64,000 nt of DNA from Paenibacillus pectinilyticus (GCF_001700435.1 NZ_LYPC01000026.1:283945-347944), one strand, 5' to 3'; positions 24,031 to 33,709 are shown, counted from the stretch's first letter. Notes: generated by a model not told the origin, from the letters alone. Made by a program: numbers and translations.

Positions 24031-25374
24031 ATGAAAAAAAGAGATGAACAGCTACACTTAGGAGCATTCATTTATTATACAGGACATCACAGCGCAGGCT
24101 GGCGCCATCCGGATTCCGGAGTGGAGCAAATGTTCGATATTCAGCTGTACAAAAAGCTAGCGCAAACAGCGGAACGCGGTAAATTTGATATGATGTTCTT
24201 CGCTGATTTATTGTACGTGTACGGCGTTGATCAAGCTGCCTCTGGGATGCTGGAGCCGTTGACCCTGCTCTCAGCATTATCTCAAGTGACAGAGCGAATC
24301 GGGCTTACCGCAACGGTGTCAACAACCTATAGCGAACCCTACAATGTGGCGCGGAAATTCGCTTCTTTAGATTTTATTAGCGGGGGCAGAGCGGGATGGA
24401 ATATTGTGACTTCCCAGCAAGATATTGAAGCAAATAATTACGGGAAAGATAAACATCCCGAGCATGGCCTTCGCTACGAAATGGCGCGAGAATTCGTCGA
24501 CGTAGTCACCCAATTATGGGATAGCTGGGAAGATGATGCACTCGTTTTGGATCGAGAAAAAGGTCAATTCGCGGACCCTGCCAAAGTCACAGCCATCGAT
24601 TACAAGGGGAAATGGTACTCCTCCAAGGGTCCTCTCAATGTTCCGCGTCCACCTCAAGGATATCCCGTTTTGATCCAAGCCGGATCATCGGGACCAGGAC
24701 AAGACTTTGCGGCCAGCATTGGTGAAGTTGTATTTACCGCTCAGCAGTCTCTTGCTGCGGCTCAGACCTTCTACAGTGAGGTTCATGCGAAGCTTGCGAA
24801 ATATGGGAGAACTGATCAGGAGCTCCGCATTATGCCAGGCCTTTCGCCGATTCTCGGTGACACGGTGGAAGAAGCCCAGCGCAAATATCAAGAGCTGCAA
24901 GCTCTGATTCCGCCTGATGCGGCAGTTCGATTACTATCGGGCATGTTGAGCTTTGACCTTTCGAGTTATCCTGTTGATGAGGAGCTGCCAGACATTCCGG
25001 ATCCCGTCGAGGCATCCAATGGGATGAAGAGCCGTATTCAACTGATCATGGATATGGCGAGGAAAGAGAAGCTTTCTATTCTTGAGCTGGGCCGCCGTAT
25101 TCTCGGTGCGAGAGGGCATATGCAGTTCGTTGGTACGCCAGAGCAATTGGTCGATCTGATGGAGAATTGGTTCCATTCTTACGGCTGCGATGGCTTCAAT
25201 ATTATGCCGCCTGTCCTGCCGGACGATTTAACGGATTTCGTCGACAAGGTCATACCTATTTTGCAACAAAGAGGATTGTTTAGAGACGAGTACACGGGGA
25301 CGACATTACGGGAACATTTGGGATTAGCCAGACCGCAAGTTGGGCACTTTAGGCAAGCTGCAGTGACGAGTTAA
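24031..25374 (+). CDS. Flavin-dependent monooxygenase, NtaA/SnaA/DszA-type (LLM class)
   Basis: Luciferase-like FMNH2-dependent monooxygenase, 447 aa. Typical segments are the opening HLGAFIYYTGHHSAGWRHP, RIGLTATVSTTYSEPYNVARKFASLD, SGGRAGWNIVTS and the PVLIQAGSSGPGQDFAA loop of the NtaA group. It is the last gene of the transport operon, so it probably oxidises the imported compound, releasing sulfite or cleaving a C-S or C-N bond. No flavin reductase is present nearby. The ATG at 24031 has GAAGGA upstream. Family is sure; substrate is inferred. Confidence 0.9.
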   Translation: MKKRDEQLHLGAFIYYTGHHSAGWRHPDSGVEQMFDIQLYKKLAQTAERGKFDMMFFADLLYVYGVDQAASGMLEPLTLLSALSQVTERIGLTATVSTTYSEPYNVARKFASLDFISGGRAGWNIVTSQQDIEANNYGKDKHPEHGLRYEMAREFVDVVTQLWDSWEDDALVLDREKGQFADPAKVTAIDYKGKWYSSKGPLNVPRPPQGYPVLIQAGSSGPGQDFAASIGEVVFTAQQSLAAAQTFYSEVHAKLAKYGRTDQELRIMPGLSPILGDTVEEAQRKYQELQALIPPDAAVRLLSGMLSFDLSSYPVDEELPDIPDPVEASNGMKSRIQLIMDMARKEKLSILELGRRILGARGHMQFVGTPEQLVDLMENWFHSYGCDGFNIMPPVLPDDLTDFVDKVIPILQQRGLFRDEYTGTTLREHLGLARPQVGHFRQAAVTS

Positions 25375-25426
25375 TTGCAAACAGAATGTTGTAATAGAGT
25401 CTAACGACATGAAAGTATCAACAACG

Positions 25427-25452
25427 AAACCTTGTTAAATCAAGGTTTTTTT
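25427..25452 (+). terminator. Intrinsic terminator after sulfonate operon
   Basis: Arms AAACCTTG/CAAGGTTT with a 6-nt loop, followed by a T-run. Confidence 0.9.
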
Positions 25453-25696
25453 ATGTTGTCGGATATTCTGCCGAAACTCATAGTAAACCATGTAAATAAG
25501 ACTTGGATAACGTATTTTGTATTTTGCATGAATTGGTTAAAAAAAGGTTAATATTGGTCAATTTATTTCCTTATATTGGATGTTGTTTTTCATTATACTT
25601 CACAGTGAGGACGCTTGGAAACGTATCTTATTACAGAAAAGAGCCTTTGCTATCCAACGTCTCTTATGAATGTAGATGAAAGATGATATATCTTTA

Positions 25697-25710
25697 TGGT
25701 AACGCTTTCA
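25697..25710 (-). promoter_or_regulatory. cre site (CcpA operator)
   Basis: On the minus strand, TGAAAGCGTTACCA fits TGWAANCGNTNWCA except at one position. It lies in the long leader region (25453-25878) of the beta-helix gene. Apart from this site and ribosome-site-like sequences near 25754 and 25825, nothing else was recognised in that stretch. Confidence 0.6.
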
Positions 25711-25878
25711 CGAAATCTACATGGACAGCATTTCGATTTTGTTGTTTGTTGTGAAAGGAGGTGGTTATATTTTGGAAACTATCCAAAATCAAATTTAGGA
25801 ATCTTTTTCAGAAAGAGATTTACAAAGGAGAGAGTAAACGAACTGTAACTTGATTCAATAGAGGAGGAATACGAAGTT

Positions 25879-28344
25879 ATGATCAAAAAAGTTCTTTCGG
25901 TTGTCTCTGTTATGGCCATGGCTACGAGTTTATTGACCGCTTTTTCCGGTGCCGCCGGAGCAGCATCCATCAGTGACGCGAATTCTACGATATTCGGTCC
26001 TAACGTTTACGTCTTCGATCCAACGATGCCTGCGGCCGACATTGAGAATGTGGCAACCAACATTTTCAACACACAGGAAACTAATCAATTTGGTACCCAG
26101 CGATATGCGATGCTCTTCAAACCGGGAACCTACAATGTAAATATTCGGGAAGGTTTTTATACACACATTGGAGGTTTGGGGCAGAATCCCGGAGACGTGA
26201 ATATTACCGGCGGACTCAACGTAGATGCAAAATGGGCAAACGGCAACGCGACACAGAACTTCTGGCGCTCCATCGAGAATTTGAAGGTTACGCCGTCGAG
26301 CGGCAAGATGCGATGGGCCGTTTCGCAGGCGGCACCTATGAGGCGCTTGCAAGTTCAAGGCAATCTTGAACTGTTTGATTTTGATTCGAACTTTAATGCC
26401 GGTTGGGCTAGCGGCGGCTACATGGCAGATTCCATCGTAAGCAACAAAATAACTCCTGCCTCGCAGCAGCAATGGTTTAACCGGAATAACCAGTATGCAT
26501 CATGGGGAGGCTCTGTTTGGAACACCGTAATGGTTGGAGACACCACGCCACCAGCGGCTACTTTCCCAGATCCTCCTTATACAATCGTCGATAGTGCTCC
26601 TGTCATTCGTGAGAAACCCTATCTTTATATCAACAGCTCCGGGCAGTACAGTGTTTTTGTCCCGTCGCTTCGGACGAACGCCAAAGGGGTAAGCTGGGCA
26701 AGTGGATCGACACCGGGCACATCCATCTCCATCGACCAATTTTATATCGCCCGTCCTGAAACTGCCACAGCGGCTAGCATCAATTCAGCACTCAGCCAAG
26801 GTATGCATCTTCTGTTTGCGCCAGGTATTTTCCACTTAAATGATACTATTCGTATCACAAATGCCAACACCGTAGTATTGGGCATCGGCATGCCGACACT
26901 AATTCCCGATAATGGGAAAATTGCGATGTCTGTTTCAGATGTGGACGGCGTGAATATCTCGGGAATATTGTTCGATGCCGGCCCGTCCAACTCGCCTTCG
27001 TTGCTGGAAGTCGGACCCACCGGCAGCTCACTGAATCACGCCTCCAACCCGACCTCGCTGCAGGATCTTTTCTTCCGGGTGGGTGGTGCCGGAGCAGGTC
27101 TGGCAGACACCGACCTGAAGATCAACAGCAACAACGTCATCGGCGATCATTTCTGGATTTGGCGTGCCGACCACGGCACAGGAACCGGTTGGACCGTTAA
27201 CGTGTCTAATTACGGACTCGTAGTCAACGGAAATAATGTCACCATCTACGGCCTGTTCGTCGAACATCACAACATGTATCAGACACTGTGGAACGGCAAC
27301 GGCGGAAGGACCTATTTCTATCAGTCTGAAATCCCTTACGACGTGCCTAACCAGTCTTCATGGATGAGCAAGAATGGGACAGAAAACGGCTATCCTTCCT
27401 ATAAGGTGGCAGATACGGTAACCACGCATGAAGCCTGGGGGCTTGGCGTATATTCCTTCTTCAGGGACGCGGCCGTCAAGCTTAACAGTGCGATCGAAGT
27501 ACCTAACGTGACAGGTGTCAAAGTTCACCATATGACGGACATCTGGCTATCTGGAACGGCAGGCAGTGAAATCACTCACATCATTAACGACACGGGCGGA
27601 CGCGTGTACGCCAATTCACCAAGTACCGCCATGAGACAGACTGTTGCCGAATTCCAGGGCACTGGCACGGGCGATACCCAGCCGCCGAGCGTTCCGGCTA
27701 ACCTGACGGCGACGGCCGTTTCAAGCAGTCAGATCAATCTCAGTTGGACTGCCTCGACGGACAACGTGGGCGTAAGTGGATATGATATTTACCGGAACGG
27801 TACGCTGGCAGGCAGTTCCACATCGAATTCGTACAGCGATACAGGGCTGACGGCTTCGACGACCTACAGTTACACTGTGAAAGCGAAGGATGCGGCTGGC
27901 AACGTTTCCGCAGCCAGTAACACAGCCAGCACGATAACGCAGGCAGCAGGAGGAACGGTGCTCGATCGCACGGGTTGGTCGGCGTCTACCTCGCCTGTAA
28001 ACAGTAGCCCTATCAACATGCTGGATGGTAACACGACCACCCGCTGGACGACCGGCACGGACATGGTGCCTGGTCAATATTTTATCGTCGACATGAAAGC
28101 GTCGAAAACTTTCAACAAGCTCACCATAGACTGCACGGGCAACAATAATGACTATGCTCGAGGATACCAGGTGTTTGTCTCTAACGACGGCACCAACTGG
28201 GGGAGCGCGATTGCGAGCGGCACGGGCACAGCTCCGCTAGTAACCGTCAACTTCCCGGCGAACACTGCCCGTTACATCAAAGTTGTGCAAACCGCTACGG
28301 CCACCAATTGGTGGTCCGTGAGAGAGTTTAACGTTTATAACTGA
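25879..28344 (+). CDS. Secreted beta-helix protein with FN3 and discoidin (F5/8 C) domains
   Basis: Large secreted protein (821 aa). A signal peptide (residues 1-29, cleavage near GAAGA-AS) is followed by about 560 residues of beta-helix-like sequence opening with FGPNVYVFDPTMP. Then come a fibronectin type III domain (about 597-685) and a C-terminal F5/8-type C domain (about 690-821). I recall relatives of the N-terminal part labelled 'adenylyl cyclase', which fits nothing visible here; a glycan-active role is more likely. The next gene is a GH16 beta-glucanase with a nearly identical C-terminal domain, so beta-1,3-glucan is a plausible target. GAGGAGG precedes the ATG; a cre site lies upstream. 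Confidence 0.8.
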   Translation: MIKKVLSVVSVMAMATSLLTAFSGAAGAASISDANSTIFGPNVYVFDPTMPAADIENVATNIFNTQETNQFGTQRYAMLFKPGTYNVNIREGFYTHIGGLGQNPGDVNITGGLNVDAKWANGNATQNFWRSIENLKVTPSSGKMRWAVSQAAPMRRLQVQGNLELFDFDSNFNAGWASGGYMADSIVSNKITPASQQQWFNRNNQYASWGGSVWNTVMVGDTTPPAATFPDPPYTIVDSAPVIREKPYLYINSSGQYSVFVPSLRTNAKGVSWASGSTPGTSISIDQFYIARPETATAASINSALSQGMHLLFAPGIFHLNDTIRITNANTVVLGIGMPTLIPDNGKIAMSVSDVDGVNISGILFDAGPSNSPSLLEVGPTGSSLNHASNPTSLQDLFFRVGGAGAGLADTDLKINSNNVIGDHFWIWRADHGTGTGWTVNVSNYGLVVNGNNVTIYGLFVEHHNMYQTLWNGNGGRTYFYQSEIPYDVPNQSSWMSKNGTENGYPSYKVADTVTTHEAWGLGVYSFFRDAAVKLNSAIEVPNVTGVKVHHMTDIWLSGTAGSEITHIINDTGGRVYANSPSTAMRQTVAEFQGTGTGDTQPPSVPANLTATAVSSSQINLSWTASTDNVGVSGYDIYRNGTLAGSSTSNSYSDTGLTASTTYSYTVKAKDAAGNVSAASNTASTITQAAGGTVLDRTGWSASTSPVNSSPINMLDGNTTTRWTTGTDMVPGQYFIVDMKASKTFNKLTIDCTGNNNDYARGYQVFVSNDGTNWGSAIASGTGTAPLVTVNFPANTARYIKVVQTATATNWWSVREFNVYN

Positions 28345-28362
28345 TAAGTAGTTGCAAGTTTG

Positions 28363-28389
28363 GGGGAGTGATAACAACTTTTACTCCCC
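28363..28389 (+). other. Intercistronic hairpin
   Basis: Arms GGGGAGT/ACTCCCC with a 13-nt loop between the two secreted-protein genes. No T-run follows, so it may be a processing or stabilising hairpin instead of a terminator. Confidence 0.45.
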
Positions 28390-28442
28390 TCGTTCCTTTC
28401 GAATAGAAACGACAAACTTTATGAAAGCGAAGGTATTCAACT

Positions 28443-29672
28443 ATGAAGAAACGTTTTTCGTTTGCACTCGTGCTGTTATTAGTCTTGAGCCTGCTTCCCG
28501 CGTATTCCGCTTTATCTGCTCCTAGTGACAATTGGCAGCTGGTCTGGTCTGACGAATTCAACGGAACGAACGGCTCGGCACCAGATTCCACCAAGTGGAG
28601 TCTCATCGACCAAGGCGGTGGATTCGGTAATAGCGAGCTTGAATACTACACTAGCCGTAGAGACAACTCGTACCAGGAAAATGGATCGCTAGTTATCGCT
28701 GCCAAAAAGGAGAGCTATAGTGGACAATCGTATACCTCTGCAAAATTAATTTCCAAGAGTAAAGGCGATTGGAAATATGGGCGTTTTGAGATTCGTGCCA
28801 AACTTCCTCAAGGAAGAGGCATGTGGCCGGCGATTTGGATGCTTTCGACGGATGCCGTTTACGGCGGCTGGCCGAAGAGTGGCGAGATCGATATTATGGA
28901 AAACCGCGGAGACCAGATGGACAAAGTTTCCGGTACTATCCACTATGGAAACGATTGGCCCAATAATACGTATTCCGGAGGAAGTTACTCGTTGCCCAGC
29001 GGCCAATCTTTTGCGGATGCGTATCACACTTTTGCACTTGAGTGGGAGGAAGGTGCGATCCGATGGTATGTAGACGATGTGCTCTTTTCAACGAAAACGA
29101 ATTGGTTTACGCCTTCCGCGCCCTATCCGGCACCGTTCGATCAAAACTTCTATTTGATGCTCAATCTCGCAATTGGCGGACCTAACACCCCGTTTACAGG
29201 CAAAACAAGCCCGGATGACTCTGCTTTACCACAAAAATTTTATATTGATTACGTACGTGCGTATACAAAAGCCGCTAGCGGTACGGCACTGGACCGCACC
29301 AGTTGGACAGCTACTACCTCGCCTTTGAACAGTACCCCTGCCAACATGCTGGATGGCAATATGAGTTCTCGTTGGACAACAGGTACAGACATGGTACCCG
29401 GTCAATATTTTATTGTCGACATGAACGCATCGAAAACCTTTAATAAACTCACCATAGACAGCACTGGCAACAATAATGACTATGCTCGGGGTTACCAGGT
29501 GTTTATCTCCAACGACGGTACCAACTGGGGAAGCGCGATTGCGAGTGGCACGGGCACAGCTCCGCTAATTACTGTTAACTTCGCGTCAAAGACTGCCAGA
29601 TACATCAAAGTTGTGCAAACCGGTACGGGTACTAATTGGTGGTCCGTAAGAGAGTTTAATGTCTATAATTAA
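28443..29672 (+). CDS. Secreted GH16 beta-1,3-glucanase (laminarinase-like) with discoidin domain
   Basis: Endo-acting retaining beta-glucanase. A signal peptide (residues 1-26) is followed by a GH16 jelly-roll with the catalytic motif GEIDIMEN, giving E148 as nucleophile and E153 as acid/base, and the substrate-cleft segment GRGMWPAIWML. The last ~130 residues form an F5/8-type C module almost identical to that of the upstream protein, probably a carbohydrate-binding module. At 409 aa it is a typical two-domain laminarinase. It is followed by a terminator. Confidence 0.92.
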   Translation: MKKRFSFALVLLLVLSLLPAYSALSAPSDNWQLVWSDEFNGTNGSAPDSTKWSLIDQGGGFGNSELEYYTSRRDNSYQENGSLVIAAKKESYSGQSYTSAKLISKSKGDWKYGRFEIRAKLPQGRGMWPAIWMLSTDAVYGGWPKSGEIDIMENRGDQMDKVSGTIHYGNDWPNNTYSGGSYSLPSGQSFADAYHTFALEWEEGAIRWYVDDVLFSTKTNWFTPSAPYPAPFDQNFYLMLNLAIGGPNTPFTGKTSPDDSALPQKFYIDYVRAYTKAASGTALDRTSWTATTSPLNSTPANMLDGNMSSRWTTGTDMVPGQYFIVDMNASKTFNKLTIDSTGNNNDYARGYQVFISNDGTNWGSAIASGTGTAPLITVNFASKTARYIKVVQTGTGTNWWSVREFNVYN

Positions 29673-29740
29673 AAAAATCTTTTAGATGAATCTTTGCATA
29701 TATTGATAATAAGTATAGATTCATGTTGCTAGAATACCTA

Positions 29741-29779
29741 AGACTGCCTACGGTTTTCAAGACCAGAGGCAGTCTTTTT
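29741..29779 (+). terminator. Intrinsic terminator after GH16 gene
   Basis: Perfect arms AGACTGCC/GGCAGTCT with a 19-nt loop, followed by TTTT. Confidence 0.85.
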
Positions 29780-29797
29780 GTGATTTTAAAATAAGTG

Positions 29798-29826
29798 TTG
29801 ACAATGAATATGATAATCATTATCAT
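29798..29826 (+). promoter_or_regulatory. Promoter of PepSY gene
   Basis: Consensus -35 TTGACA (29798-29803) and -10 TATCAT (29821-29826), spaced exactly 17 bp, covered by a Fur box. Confidence 0.8.
29810..29826 (+). promoter_or_regulatory. Fur box
   Basis: Perfect palindrome TGATAATCATTATCA (29811-29825), extended by one A-T pair each side, identical to the 7-1-7 Fur consensus and overlapping the -10. Confidence 0.92.
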
Positions 29827-29893
29827 TTAAAACTGTAGCAATAATTGACAGAAGCTAAACTAGATAAAACGATTAGGTTGGGGGAACCATAGC

Positions 29894-31018
29894 ATGCGCA
29901 AAATTGTATTAACGATTCACTTGACGCTGAGTTTAATTTTTGGCTTGTTCTTTGTAGCCACTTGTACTTCAGGCAGTCTTCTAATGATCGAGTCTGATGT
30001 CGAGGGATGGTTGCATCCGGTAGACCATAAGGTAACACCGGGTGAGATCAATATGGCTGTGATCAAGCAGCACACGGACACTTCTTACCCAGACTACAAG
30101 ATTGATTCGGTTGAATACCCTCAGAAAGACAAGATGTACCATGTTCATTTGTCCAAAACAACAGGTAAAGGTACGCAAACGGTATTCGCAGATCCGGGAA
30201 CAGGAGAGGTTTTCGGGAAGGTGCAGGAAGCGCGGTTAGAGCCGTTCGCGACGATTTATCAGTTGCATCGTTACTTTTTGTTGTTGCCTTTGATTGGTAA
30301 AACAGGTGCAGCTACCGTTGTCGGCATCATTGGTGTAGGGATGATGTTGGTCCTTGTTACAGGTGCTTACTTATGGTGGCCAGGTCTACGCAAGTGGGTA
30401 TTAGGATTCAAATACGTACGCAATCGTGGAAAATTAATGCAAAACATGAGTTTACATAAGCTAGTCGGTATTATTTCTTTGCCTATCCTGTTTTTTGCAG
30501 CTTTCACGGGCGTTATCAATGCGTTCGAGAAACAGATCCCAGGTTGGATTGGCTTCCAAACGAAAGAGACAATTCCAGCGACAGCTCTGCAATCCAAGAC
30601 TAAGGATGGCAAAACATTGCCATTGGAGAATGTCATTGATGTCGTCAAAGGTAAGTATCCAGACAGCAAAATTATTAAAATTACATTGCCAACGAAGCCT
30701 GGTCAATCCTATCAAGTTGGTGTGCAGGATGGCTTTGCAGCCAATACGGCAGGTAGTAACAGCACAATCTATGTAGATTCTTTTGCAGGTGACGTTCTGT
30801 ACAAAACGAATCCGACTAAAGCAATTAACTTGTATAATAGCTGGCGCAAAGGCCTTCATTTCGCGACATGGGGCGGCGAGACAACGAAGCTGCTTGCTTT
30901 CGTGTTCGGGATGATGCCGCTTGTGCTGATGGTTACAGGTCTTGCCATTTGGCGGATTAAAGCGAAGGCACGCAAACGGAGCAGGAAGCCAGCCACAGCT
31001 GGAGCTGTCATAGCTTAA
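29894..31018 (+). CDS. PepSY-associated membrane protein, iron-regulated
   Basis: Integral membrane protein of the PepSY_TM family, 374 aa. It has an N-terminal segment (LTLSLIFGLFFVATCTSGSLL), a first extracellular PepSY region, paired central segments around IIGVGMMLVLVTGAYLWWPGLRKW, a second PepSY-like region, and a C-terminal segment with a basic tail. Conserved histidines in IYQLHRYFLL, SLHKLVG and KGLHFATWGG fit intramembrane haem ligands. Relatives in Fur regulons are thought to reduce ferric siderophores; that role is inferred. GGGGGA lies about 9 bp before the ATG. Confidence 0.88.
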   Translation: MRKIVLTIHLTLSLIFGLFFVATCTSGSLLMIESDVEGWLHPVDHKVTPGEINMAVIKQHTDTSYPDYKIDSVEYPQKDKMYHVHLSKTTGKGTQTVFADPGTGEVFGKVQEARLEPFATIYQLHRYFLLLPLIGKTGAATVVGIIGVGMMLVLVTGAYLWWPGLRKWVLGFKYVRNRGKLMQNMSLHKLVGIISLPILFFAAFTGVINAFEKQIPGWIGFQTKETIPATALQSKTKDGKTLPLENVIDVVKGKYPDSKIIKITLPTKPGQSYQVGVQDGFAANTAGSNSTIYVDSFAGDVLYKTNPTKAINLYNSWRKGLHFATWGGETTKLLAFVFGMMPLVLMVTGLAIWRIKAKARKRSRKPATAGAVIA

Positions 31019-31026
31019 TAGAATTG

Positions 31027-31070
31027 AGAGGCTGCCTTTCTGTAGATTTGTTTACGGGACGGCGGCCTTT
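31027..31070 (+). terminator. Weak terminator after PepSY gene
   Basis: Arms AGGCTGCC/GGCGGCCT (one G-T pair) with a long loop and TTTT. A second, stronger hairpin (GAAGCCG/CGGCTTC with inner GAGGTC/GACCTC, 31083-31122) follows but lacks a T-run. Confidence 0.6.
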
Positions 31071-31291
31071 TGTAATAGCAATGAAGCCGTCTTACGAGGT
31101 CGATGACCTCAGGGGCGGCTTCTTCGTTTCAATCCGTTCGACGTTGGTAACCGTCTCGTTGTCGTAAATTCACACGCCCAGTGACATCAATTTGAACTAA
31201 ACTTCGTCATGTCGATATGCTATCGTCAAACTATGTCGCGATTAATAAAAAGTTTCACATCATCCACATACATAGGAAGAAGGATTAGACG

Positions 31292-32374
31292 ATGAGCAAA
31301 AAACTGCGTATTGGAATTATCGGAACCGGAGGCATTGCCAAGGCACACGTAAATGCCTACAAGAAACTGCCATATGTTGAGATTGTAGGCGTAGCAGATG
31401 TCATTGCAGGCAAGGCCTTGGCGTTTGCACAAGCGGAAGGCTTGACAGAAGCTGCACCATTTAACAGTCATACCGAGCTACTGCGTATGGATTTGGATGG
31501 AGTCAGCATCTGCACGCCAAATGTATCGCATCATATCACGACTGTTGATGCTTTGCGTGCAGGTAAAAACGTCCTGCTTGAAAAACCGATGTCCGTCACC
31601 CTTCAAGAAGGATTAGACATGACTCGGACAGCGAAGGAAAGCGGAAAAATGCTGACGCTCGGCTTCCAACCACGGTACGATCCCAACATGAAACTGTTGC
31701 AAACAATCGTGCAATCCGGACGCCTCGGTAACGTGTACTACGTTGAGACGGGCGGTGGACGCAGACGTGGTATGCCAGGAGGTACTTTCATTAATAAAAA
31801 ACTTGCAGGAGCAGGGGCGATGGCCGATATTGGGTGTTACTCGCTGGATATGGCATTAAATACGCTAGGATATCCTCGTCCGCTTACGGTGTCTGCGTAT
31901 ACAACGAACCATTTCGGTACGAATTCCTTGTATCATCCAGAAGCGAGCAAGTTCGAAGTCGAAGATTTCGGCGTGGCGATGGTTCGCTTCGAGAACGATC
32001 TCGTGCTGCAGTTCAAAATATCTTGGGCCATGCATATGGATACACTTGGGCCAACCATGTTTCTTGGCACGGATGCGGGACTCAAAGTGTTGCCAGCGGG
32101 TACTGGGCCATGGTCGGGCGTGTGGGATGGATCTGTCGGTTCCATAACGTTATTCCATGATGAATTTGGTGGGCATACCTCTACGCCAATTCCGCTTGTC
32201 GAGCATCAATTGAATCTATTCGATTGCAAAGTGCATGATTTTGCTGAAGCGGTTCGGGACGCTAAACCGGCACCCATTCCAGGTGATCAAATTCTGATCC
32301 AGCAAGCGATTATTGACGGGGTACTGCGGTCAGCGGATTCGCGTCGAGAGGTATCGGTGGAACTTCCCGAATAG
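31292..32374 (+). CDS. Gfo/Idh/MocA family oxidoreductase
   Basis: NAD(P)-dependent sugar or inositol-type dehydrogenase, 360 aa. The Rossmann motif GTGGIAKAH is at residues 11-19, the catalytic Lys is in the EKP motif of VLLEKPMS, and the C-terminal alpha/beta domain contains ADIGCYSLDMAL with the usual D/H pair region. AGAAGGA precedes the ATG. It stands alone, with an intergenic gap of 273 bp upstream. The substrate is not identifiable; related enzymes oxidise sugars, often at C3. Confidence 0.9.
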   Translation: MSKKLRIGIIGTGGIAKAHVNAYKKLPYVEIVGVADVIAGKALAFAQAEGLTEAAPFNSHTELLRMDLDGVSICTPNVSHHITTVDALRAGKNVLLEKPMSVTLQEGLDMTRTAKESGKMLTLGFQPRYDPNMKLLQTIVQSGRLGNVYYVETGGGRRRGMPGGTFINKKLAGAGAMADIGCYSLDMALNTLGYPRPLTVSAYTTNHFGTNSLYHPEASKFEVEDFGVAMVRFENDLVLQFKISWAMHMDTLGPTMFLGTDAGLKVLPAGTGPWSGVWDGSVGSITLFHDEFGGHTSTPIPLVEHQLNLFDCKVHDFAEAVRDAKPAPIPGDQILIQQAIIDGVLRSADSRREVSVELPE

Positions 32375-32520
32375 TAAACCGGGTTGATCGGTGCCCCTTT
32401 ATACCTTTCTAATTCGGCAGTTTAAGGGTAATCGGTAATCCATATCCAAGAAATCCAAAAAAATCGCCTGTTCTTAACTCCGTCAAATAGACAGGGTTCT
32501 GACTCAGCGAGTCCAGCGTC

Positions 32521-32555
32521 AGAAAAGAAAAGGACAGAGCGCAGTGGCTCCGTCC
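32521..32555 (-). terminator. Terminator of aldo/keto reductase gene
   Basis: On the minus strand, arms GGACGGAG/CTCTGTCC (one G-T pair) are followed by TTTTCTTTTC. Confidence 0.75.
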
Positions 32556-32606
32556 GACATGGTTGATTTCACGCTATATGATGCTAAAAAGGTGAGATGC
32601 CCGTGA

Positions 32607-33584
32607 CTAGCGTGCTGGTGAGAAATCCGCGACGTTCTTTAAAATCGCTTCAATCTGCTCCAGGGTTGCCGCTCCGAGCTGGACATTCACAGCCTTCACG
32701 TTCTCTTCGATCTGCTCAGGTTTAGTAGCACCAATCAGAGCCGAGCTTACCCCTGGCTGGCGAAGTACCCAAGCAATGGCAAGCTGAGCTAGCGAAATGT
32801 CCAGTCCCAGTGCAAGCTGCTCCAGCTCATGAACGGTTTGTAGGACGTTGTCATTAAAGTAGCTATTGATGACACCATTCACAGAGCTGTTGGCTGCGCG
32901 GCTATCGGATGGAAGCGGCTGTCCCAGCTTGTATTTACCCGTTAGGATGCCTTGCGCAAGCGGGGAGAAAACGACCTGTCCCAGTCCTTTTTGCTCGGAT
33001 ACGGGAAGTACTTCACGCTCGATATAGCGCTCGAACATGTTATAGATCGGCTGATTGGAGATCAAAGGCCGCAAACGTAGACGATCAGCAATGCTAGCTG
33101 CCTCCGTAATTTGCGAGCCGTTCCATTCGCTGACGGCAGGGTAAATGATTTTGCCTTGCGAGACTAAGTCGTCTAAGGCGCGAAGCGTTTCCTCGAGCGG
33201 CGTGTGGATGTCATAGCGATGACAGAAATAGATGTCGATGTAGTCAACGCCAAGTCGTTTCAAGCTAGCATCACATTGTTCCATAATGTGTTTACGTGAT
33301 AATCCCCGATCGTTCGGGCCTTCGCCCATCGGGAAGTAGACCTTCGTCGAGAGCACATAGCTCGAGCGATCATAACCTTGAAGAGCGGCTCCCATCGCTT
33401 TCTCGCCTTCGCCTCGATTGTACGCATTCGCGGTGTCGAAGAAATTAATACCGCTTTCAAAAGCTTTCGCGATGCAGGCATCTGCGGCTTTTTGCTCCGC
33501 AGCCGTTCCGTAGGTAAGCCAGCTGCCTAAGGCGATTTCACTTACTTTTAACCCGCTGCGTCCCATGTTTCTGTATTTCATCAT
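32607..33584 (-). CDS. Aldo/keto reductase
   Basis: NADPH-dependent carbonyl reductase, 325 aa, of the Kv-beta/YghZ-like group. The catalytic tetrad is visible as D and Y in FDTANAYNRGEG, K in VLSTKVYFP and H in YFCHRYD. ATG 33584 is preferred because GGAAGG lies 7 bp upstream; GTG 33587 and ATG 33581 are alternatives. Monocistronic, with its own terminator. Substrate unknown. Confidence 0.92.
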   Translation of the reverse strand: MMKYRNMGRSGLKVSEIALGSWLTYGTAAEQKAADACIAKAFESGINFFDTANAYNRGEGEKAMGAALQGYDRSSYVLSTKVYFPMGEGPNDRGLSRKHIMEQCDASLKRLGVDYIDIYFCHRYDIHTPLEETLRALDDLVSQGKIIYPAVSEWNGSQITEAASIADRLRLRPLISNQPIYNMFERYIEREVLPVSEQKGLGQVVFSPLAQGILTGKYKLGQPLPSDSRAANSSVNGVINSYFNDNVLQTVHELEQLALGLDISLAQLAIAWVLRQPGVSSALIGATKPEQIEENVKAVNVQLGAATLEQIEAILKNVADFSPAR

Positions 33585-33709
33585 CACTCAACCTTCCTCT
33601 GTTTGATCTAGTTAGTGTAAGTATAAGGGAGTCCAGAGGGAGCGACAAGAAGGCACTATTTATTCACTTAGTTACGTGGAGTTAAGTAGGGGAGCGGGTA
33701 GTTCGAGAT

